Positions 57,428 to 64,000 of a DNA stretch of 64,000 nucleotides are shown here, piece by piece. The number at the start of each line of letters is the position of its first letter. The stretch's first letter is position 1. The stretch spans positions 158,228 through 222,227 of the forward strand of contig JAPEVC010000025.1 of assembly GCA_027946555.1 (NCBI GenBank), given 5' to 3'. The translations under genes were made by a program, and so were the position numbers. The notes below the pieces were generated by a model, which saw only the letters and a list, made by a program, of their open reading frames with translations, was not told the origin of the DNA and did no database searches. Source of the DNA: Gnomoniopsis sp. IMI 355080. Lineage: Eukaryota > Ascomycota > Sordariomycetes > Diaporthales > Gnomoniaceae.

Positions 57428-58602
57428 TGTCACAATCAATTTGTTGAGCTACTGGCGAACGGGAAAGATGTATTGGGACCGTGGGTGGTTGATGAGATGG
57501 CGGGCAAACGTGTGGTGATCGCAGATGGCGATAGGGCTGTCTTGCTTGGTGGTCAAGATTTTCGTTTTGATTGGAATCTGTGCGTGAATTAGATTCACAT
57601 AAGATCCTGGATGAATCTGTGCCGGAAAGAGAAAGCAAAAGTGGTGGTAGGTTGGTGGTGGATGAGGTTGGCAAACAAATAGCTTTGGAGGGCAGGTTGG
57701 GAGAGAGAACCCCCCCCCCCAAAAAAAGACACAAAGATTCAGATACCTACAAGATTACAAGGCTTTGCGGGAAAGGCACGCACGAGTATAGCAAGCTTCT
57801 GCTAGTTGAAGCAGTCACACCTGGCTCCCTTCGTGCTTTCCCTAGGGGCAAGCACTTCAAATAGAGCATTGAACGGGATCAGCCTAGAGTCACAAGGCAT
57901 CTCGCAAGTACTTTCCCTCGATAACAGGTACTTACCCACAGGATTGCTAATGATCTCCTAGATTTGGCGCTTCTCTAGTAACTCGCTATAGATACCTATA
58001 GAGGCAGACACAAGTGAGTCCCCAGGTGGCAAGTTGAAAGAATGATTATCCATAGCCCATCAGCGCTGAGGCTTCAATTCAAATGCTTGATCCCAATAGA
58101 ACCATAATCAAGATCTCTCATTGGACATGATTGGGGACTAACCAAGCAATGCTTGCTTTGTAGTAACAATATTGATCTCCACCGTCCGCACAATGGAAAC
58201 ATCCGCAGGTACCCACCCTGACACTCAAACGCAGGCATACCAAAGCACATTTCTTCCCCATATGCCAATCCCCTTGAAGCCTTGTCATACCGTAACCACA
58301 GAACGCCAGAACAAGAATTCATTACCATCCCCACCGGCCTGACCTTGCTCCACGAGACATAATACACAGGCTGCCCTGCACCAGTCATCTAACGCAAGAA
58401 CCTGCAATAGCAAGCTCTTCGATTGTTCCAACACTGGTCAAATGTTCCCAGCATGTGCTGTGAATCATCTGGCATAATTTTGGTGACCTTGCGCGTCGTC
58501 TCGCAGGCATCATCAACCCTCTCAAGAGCTGTTGCGTCGTCACCTCCATCAACTTGGTCGTGGCTGGTCTCCATGGGCCTCATTTGCATTGGCCATTGGC
58601 TA
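57428..58602. other. Intergenic, no gene seen
   Basis: Includes a C11 run followed by A7 (57710-57727) in the BBE oxidase upstream region. ORFs on the minus strand around 58074-58388 have no family signature. Confidence 0.5.
57710..57727. repeat. C11 A7 homopolymer pair
   Basis: Eleven C directly followed by seven A, upstream of the BBE oxidase start. Confidence 0.9.
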
Positions 58603-61600
58603 CTAAGCACCTTCGACAGCCATTGCATCACCGTCGTCATCCACCGCATCAGCGCCTTGCTCGTGGGTAATGCCCAATACGCGCGCGTATTGCACCGTGA
58701 GACGCTGCAGTTCGCGAAATTTGCCTGCACACACACACATGGTCAGTAACGAACACACATTCAAGTGAGCAAAGGGAGGATAGAGTCACCTAGAATCATC
58801 ACCACTCCCTTCAACAACTCGCTCCTATCCCACCCACAGATCTCGTCGCCCTTTGAGAACCAACCAAACGCTTCGCCGCCATCCTCATCCTTGTTGGCAA
58901 CCGTGCTATCTTTTTCTCTCAATATTCCACCCATCAATCCATTAAGCAACTCCTCGACCTTGCCTCTCAAGCCCTCCGCGCCGATACGCTTCGCGTACGT
59001 GAATAAATAATCCCTGAACTCGTCTTTCGCACCAAGGAGCATCGCGCCGGCTATGCGATTCTCCAGGTGTGCGATGGAGACGGAGCTTTCGAAGCCTTCG
59101 AAACCTTCCTTCGGTAGGAGCTGCTTGATCAGACGCTGAAGAGTGTAGGAGCGGCCCTTGAGCATGAATTCGGTCGTGGTATGCCTCTCGAGGAAAGGAA
59201 TGATACCTGAAGAAACGTCCACGCCATCGCTCTTCTTATCGTCTTTAGCTTTCGATACGGGTCCGACTGCGGTAGACTGCAGCGCGCTAATCGAGGAGTC
59301 ATTACTATTCCAATATTGACTTCCGACCGCCCACCAGGACTCGGAAAGTCGGTGCCACGTGTACATCTCACGGGCGTAGTAGAATCCGTCACCATTAGAC
59401 AGCGTAACGACGATGTGACCGGTGGAATTGAGGTGAGCAGAGGTCACACCAGGGCCAGGAGTCGCCGAGTGCTGGGTGAGGGAAGTGGATGCGAGTTCCA
59501 ATATCGGTCCGAGTGAGACGGGTGGGTGCGGCGAGGTCATGGATTTGATGTTCCATACATAGGCGAGGCCGCAAGCTGTGAGGCAGAGAAGCCAGTGATT
59601 CCTGCATTCGAGGATAACGGGTTGTGACTCGAGAATCATTGCGTTGATAATACGGCGACCAGCCGGTGTCCAGACGTAGAGGCTCCCATCTTCGCACGCA
59701 GCAGACCAGAAATGCTTATTTCCTGTGACAAGTATGACTGCCCGTGGTAGAAAGTCTTGCCATAATAAAGAACCTCTCTTCGAACATGTAACATGAGATG
59801 GGTCTCTGATTTGAGCAGGGTTTTTGACTTCAAAAATGATATTTTCCGGCACCTTAGACGCCTCTTCCGCAGAGGTGTCATCGCCCAACACACCCCTAGC
59901 CATTGGCCGCAGAATATGTGACCTGATCTTTGGAACGGCAAGCCTTACCTGTGAGATGGCCAATGTCGAGGTGGTGACGGCAGGCCGGAGGAACTCGGGT
60001 GTTGGCACTACCCCATGCTGCGGTGGCTGCAGAGTGGCTGGCTCCAATCCATCCACGCCATTGATCAGAATGGGGGTAGGCATGCCCAACGATGGCCTCT
60101 TCGCCACATGCTCGTCGTCCTCTTCGCCATCTACCACTGCTGCTTTGCGCTTGTTTCCAAGCAGCATAGATGCAATGCCTCCCGGTGGCAGGCCGTGGAA
60201 AGGTTTGTTCAGGTCGAGTATTGTTTGTGGCGTGTCGTCCCTCGCAGCGACTGTCTTCGAACCGATAAGCTGGGTCTGTGGCAGCGAAGAGGTGCCAGTT
60301 CCGGAAGATGAGATCAAGAGGGGCGCCACGCGCTTCTTGCCATCTTTCGTGATCGTGACGCGAGATTTGAGCTCCTTGATTCTCTCTGCTGTCTTATCGG
60401 CACTCTCTTCCTTGTCTTTGCCATTCGCGCCCTCACCATTCTTCTCCGAGGTCCCATTCGTACTCGTACCGTTCGTACTCGTACCATTGGTGGCAGACGG
60501 TGGCCTATTTTCCGGATGCCAGTCGCCCATCAATGCACCCATTCTTGACTCCGCACCGCGCAGCTCGCCAGCTTTGCTCTGGTTCTCAAGCGCGAGGCCA
60601 TCTACATCCTCGGCAACGCCCATACCCTTGCGCCCACCGCCATACTTCTGAAGCGCCTTGTCATTTTCTTCTGCTGTGGCCACAAAGCCCAAGTCGCCCT
60701 GATCGAACTTAACCGAGATAATACCACCATCGAGGCTGCAAGCAAACAGCGTCTGCCCATCTGGCGACCATGAGAGGTCGGATATGGACTTGGAAGCCAA
60801 ATCTTGAAGAATGACCAACGGCCTGGAAGTGTTTGTGTTCCAAATGCTCAGCGTCCTGTCCTGGCCAGCTGAGGCGATGACCGTGACCAAATTTCCACTG
60901 CCCTGTCCGTTTGCATTTTCGGTCGTGGGCGGGCTCGTATAAAACAAACGCGGCGAGAACATGCACACCTCCGTTGGGCCCTCGTGTCCGATGAGATTTA
61001 TCTCACTATCCCACCTAGTACGCTCAATGATAGCCACGGAGCTGACAGGCCCATTCACGGCATTTGCCGCCGCGATATGATTGCCATCGGGTGACCAAGA
61101 GCACCTCCGAAAGTACGTTGTAAGGGGTGAACTGCGGAATGGCGCGGAAATCGTCGTCTCGAGAACGAAGTTGTTGACCATGTCATGGTGGGTAGCGTTG
61201 GGGCCAGGCGAGGTGAAACGGAAGATCTTGATGGTGCGGTCATCGCTCGCCGTGGCGAAGAACTTGTTGGCTGGGTCGAACGTGATGCCTTTGACGTGGC
61301 TCTGGTGCACGGCGAGAGTCTTGAGCTTCTCAAAAGTATGGCCTGACCATACGACAACCTTGGAATCGAGCCCAACGGAGGCGAGAATCGAATTGTCGTG
61401 TGACCAAGCGAGGTCCTGAACGTCATTGTCGTGGCCGACGAGGCGCTTGTAGGTTTTCCAATTCTCTACGGGAGGAGGCTCATTCGTGCCTATTTCCGAG
61501 GTCAGTCTCTTTCTCCTAGCTAGCCTTGTCTCTATAGTGGGTAAACTGATGCGTACCAAACGACGCGGCATGTGAAGGAGGGCTAGCGTCGAGGTGGTAG

Positions 61601-62035
61601 ATGCAGATGATTTTGTCGTCGGCGCCGGAGGCGAGGTAGCGACCATTGGGAGAGAAGCGGACAGAGTGAATCGTGCCAAGGTGGTGGCTCATATGGCAGA
61701 GCTGGCGCGGTTTGTTGTAGGCCCTGTCCTCTGAGTTGTAGATGGAGTCGGTCGACCAAACCCGGACGTGGCCATCTACCAAGATTCCATGTTAGACACC
61801 ATTTTACAGTCTCGAGATGTGAGGGCGATTGTGTACATACCCCCACCCGCAGTCGCGAGTCTTGAACCGTCAGGCGAGACATGGCAGCTGTAGACCTCGA
61901 AATCTTTCTGTTCGCCTGTCGCAGCCCAAAGCAAACCAAACATTAGCATGTTGTCAATCCATCGGCGAGGAGGGTGGCAGGTCCTGGATGATTCTTACCG
62001 CTATGGCTGAGCCATGCAGGTTTGATGAGTTTCAT
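58603..62035 (-). CDS. hir1: Histone chaperone HIR1/HIRA
   Basis: Five exons: 62035-61999, 61915-61841, 61775-61557, 61489-58790 and 58724-58603, total 1050 aa, all phase 1 junctions. The start MKLIKPAWLSHSG and WD-repeat units (HLGTIHSVRFSPNGRYLASGADDK; HDNDVQDLAWSHDNSILASVGLDSKVVVW; SHVKGITFDPANKFFATASDDR) form a seven-bladed propeller up to about residue 350. A motif around 480-495 (RVTITKDGKKRVAP) fits the B domain that binds Asf1. The C-terminal Hira domain covers WSAACEDGSLYVWTPAGRRI through ESWWAVGS. The last exon (KFRELQRLTVQYARVLG...) is easy to miss because it follows a CACACA-rich intron. HIR1 deposits histones H3-H4 independently of replication and represses histone genes in the nucleus. 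Length is normal for the family. Confidence 0.95.
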
Positions 62036-62973
62036 AATGCGATATCCGATGAGGGCGTTGTACCATCATCGGCGGATGGGTGGTGGACAGCCAATTGATA
62101 GCCTAGGTGAAGCTTGTCGAGCAGGTGTGTTGGAGGTGAGGTTCGCGGTTTGGGAAAATGCGCCGCGCGCTTTCGAGCCGATCGCGACCCCAAAGTTGCA
62201 GCCTGACATCCGGCTGCGGCTGCGGCAGCGGCAGAAGAAAGCTCATGCATGTCAGGTCTACCTAGGTACCTAGGTACCTACTTAGAATGGGTTCCGGATC
62301 CCTGCTGATGTCTGTAACTGCCACTACAGTCTACAGTGCCGATTGAATAGCGCGGATCAGTCCTTTGCCGCATCAAGTTATAGCGCCCTTCGATCCCCGG
62401 AGGATGTGTGTTAAACAACCACTCCTAACAACGGATTTCAAGGTTGTCAAGAATAATGTCCTGGATCATATCAACATTAATTTATTGAGCACCTTTGTAT
62501 GAGAAGTGGGACGCTCCAGGGAATACAGACGTGGTCGAATGGCAGGCTTGGCAAAGCAAGTAGAGATCGTGTGACCACTTTACGGGGTGCCATACAAGAG
62601 CCACGCTCGTCCAGCCCAGAAAGATTTCATATTTCCTTCCATCGCGCTAAATCTGCAATCAAGGCATCATAACTCTATACACAATGTGCTTCCCGAACCC
62701 AGGACCCAAACGCAAAGAGAGTACAGTCAACCCAGACACCCGAGACCCCTCAACGACGACAGCAAGCCCAGATAGTAAATGAAATCAGTGGATAATTCAT
62801 GACAACAGACCCATCTCAGGTGTCCTCATCCCCGGGAAGAGACCAGAAAACAAGATGGTGGTGTGCGTGATGGACTCAACAGACGAGCGGATATTGTTGT
62901 CTCCCTGCTCCAGTCGAGATCCCACACAATAACAGACAGACAAGACGCCCACGTTTCGAGTCGAGTGCCCTGC
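62036..62973. other. HIR1 upstream region and 3' flank of the basic protein
   Basis: Contains two overlapping TACCTAGGTA palindromes (62259-62276) about 225 bases upstream of the HIR1 ATG. No gene seen. Confidence 0.5.
62259..62276. repeat. TACCTAGGTA palindrome pair
   Basis: Two perfect copies (62259-62268 and 62267-62276) overlap by two bases and are followed by a partial third, upstream of HIR1. Confidence 0.85.
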
Positions 62974-63428
62974 TTACTTGGGAGCAGTCTTGGTCTTGGG
63001 CTTCTTCTGTTGCGAAAATTCAGCTATGCTCCTAACAAGTATGCATGAACAGACAGTACGTACGGTGGTGGCCTTCTTAACCTTTGCCTCAACCTTCTTC
63101 ACAGCCGCCTTGACCTACAGTGAAAAAATTAGACGTGCTCACGACAGCGGTGACCAAGCCCGAGACAATCTCGCCTTGTATACCAACATCTGAGGGTTTT
63201 TTCCCTCATAGTGGGGGCAAAGACAGGAAGCAGGGCTGTAGTGGATTAACATGCCTTGGACGCGGGGCCAGTCTTCTTGGTCTTGGTGACACCAACGGGC
63301 TTGGAACCAGCAGGCTTTGTCGTGGTCTTAGCCTTGGGCTTGCGGGTAATGGCTGGAGCAGTGTCGGGAGTATCAAAGACGCGCGGCTTGGAGTTGCCGG
63401 TCGCCGAGCGCGTGCCCTCTCGTGCCAT
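62974..63428 (-). CDS. Small lysine-rich basic protein (histone H1-tail-like composition)
   Basis: Three exons: 63428-63255, 63114-63064 and 63006-62974, total 85 aa. The first intron (63254-63115) needs a GC donor (AAG/GCATGT) to keep frame; the neighbouring GT would cause a stop. The product starts MAREGTRSATGNSKPRVFDTP and continues with Lys/Thr/Pro/Ala-rich sequence (KPKAKTTTKPAGSKPVGVTKTKK; VKAAVKKVEAKVKKATT; KKPKTKTAPK). Composition resembles the C-terminal tail of linker histone H1, but no globular H1 domain is present. Nuclear or nucleolar location is likely. It could be a conserved fungal small basic protein rather than a histone. It sits next to HIR1 in the same orientation, 939 bases away. 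Confidence 0.75.
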
Positions 63429-64000
63429 TTTTGCAGGGTGGATGGGTGTGAAGCTTTGTGAAGTGGAGACGCGTCAGTGACTATGTTGACAATAATTTTG
63501 GGGATTGAGGTACGCGGATAGAAGGATCATAACGTAGTCGACTGCGGACAGGTATCGCGCAACGCGCATGATCTCGCACGAAGGCGTTGCGAGTTTTGCG
63601 ACCGGCGATGCGACAGGTTGTCATCACTCCCGGCGCGCGCGGTGCTGGGAGGCGGTTTGAAGAATAGCTTACCTGTGGATGGAACTGGGAGATTCGGGAA
63701 ACAGAAATATGATATTGGAATATCCGAATGTGTCGCGACAGCAAATACAAGCTTTGCGATGGGTATAACGGGTGGTGTGGCGAGGAAGGACAATATGAAG
63801 GAGGACAGGCAGAGGACGAGGGGGGCGTCGCGATCAAGGTCAGGCAGGCCCAATGCGAAACGAGAAAAACAAGCGGCCTTCGTTGGGTGCTGCTTGCTGC
63901 CAAAATTGGAGCTGTGGTGGGTGGACAGGGGCTGGGCACAAGTCAGTTAGTGCTGGGCATTGACACTGGCAACTGCTATTCATCTACTGCTGGCACCTAC
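63429..64000. other. Promoter region of the basic protein
   Basis: Open frames read upstream without a plausible start. No other gene is seen before the window ends. Confidence 0.45.

Noticed and set aside
57440..57780. Retroelement tail suggested by the C11 A7 run
   Set aside because: The A stretch is only seven bases and no coding remnant or target duplication is nearby.
59824..60651. 275-codon ORF on the plus strand
   Set aside because: It is the antisense shadow of HIR1 exon 4, with Ser/Pro-rich sequence produced by the codon bias of the sense strand.
63481..63939. 152-codon minus-strand ORF at the right end
   Set aside because: It has leader-like, Ser/Pro-rich random composition and lies in the promoter of the basic protein.
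1..64000. CRISPR arrays, bacterial operons, riboswitches
   Set aside because: The window is eukaryotic with spliced genes; no regularly spaced direct repeats of 20-40 bases were seen.

Overview
The window looks like nuclear chromosomal DNA of a filamentous ascomycete (Pezizomycotina, most likely Sordariomycetes). The evidence is short introns of about 50 to 250 nt with GTRNGT donors and CTAAC-like branch points, a class II hydrophobin, an AA9 cellulose monooxygenase, a hybrid histidine kinase, and several fungus-only domains (HAM1-like, DUF6590, DUF2456-like). There is no rRNA, no convincing tRNA, no CRISPR array and no intact transposon. I could model 20 genes or pseudogenes exon by exon, plus a 3' fragment at the left edge and one weak ORF.

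Layout. 1-13.4 kb: a possible gene tail at 1-99, an allantoate-permease-type MFS transporter (+), a 2-oxoglutarate/Fe(II) dioxygenase (-), a secretory lipase (-), a HAM1-like protein (-) and a divergent Mpv17/PMP22 protein (+). 13.4-20.3 kb: a gene-poor stretch holding one class II hydrophobin (-), a 47-nt poly-T tract and many copies of a short palindrome. 20.3-30.7 kb: a serine carboxypeptidase (+) converging on an Artemis/SNM1-type repair nuclease (-), then a Cys-rich nuclear-looking protein (+), a family 43 glycoside hydrolase (+) and a 64-aa repeat protein (-). 30.7-42.2 kb: an intronless bacterial-looking parallel beta-helix protein (+), a DUF2456-like membrane protein (+), a frameshifted AA9 monooxygenase (+) and a 135-aa Cys-rich protein (-). 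43-63.5 kb: a run of minus-strand genes, namely a GAF-type hybrid histidine kinase, a DUF6590 protein, a single-pass membrane protein with a repeated cytoplasmic module, a BBE-type FAD oxidase, the histone chaperone HIR1/HIRA and a small lysine-rich protein.

How the genes relate. There is no clear biosynthetic cluster. The left and middle parts are rich in secreted or surface proteins for plant-polymer and lipid use (lipase, hydrophobin, carboxypeptidase, GH43, beta-helix protein, AA9; possibly the BBE oxidase, although it lacks a signal peptide as modelled). The right part carries housekeeping and signalling functions (histidine kinase, HIR1, basic protein). The most unusual signals are 16 perfect copies of the palindrome TACCTAGGTA confined to non-coding DNA, two GC-AG introns, a single-base frameshift in the AA9 gene, and the beta-helix gene as a candidate transfer from bacteria. 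All splice models come from reading the sequence and reading-frame consistency only; no alignment or transcript evidence was available.
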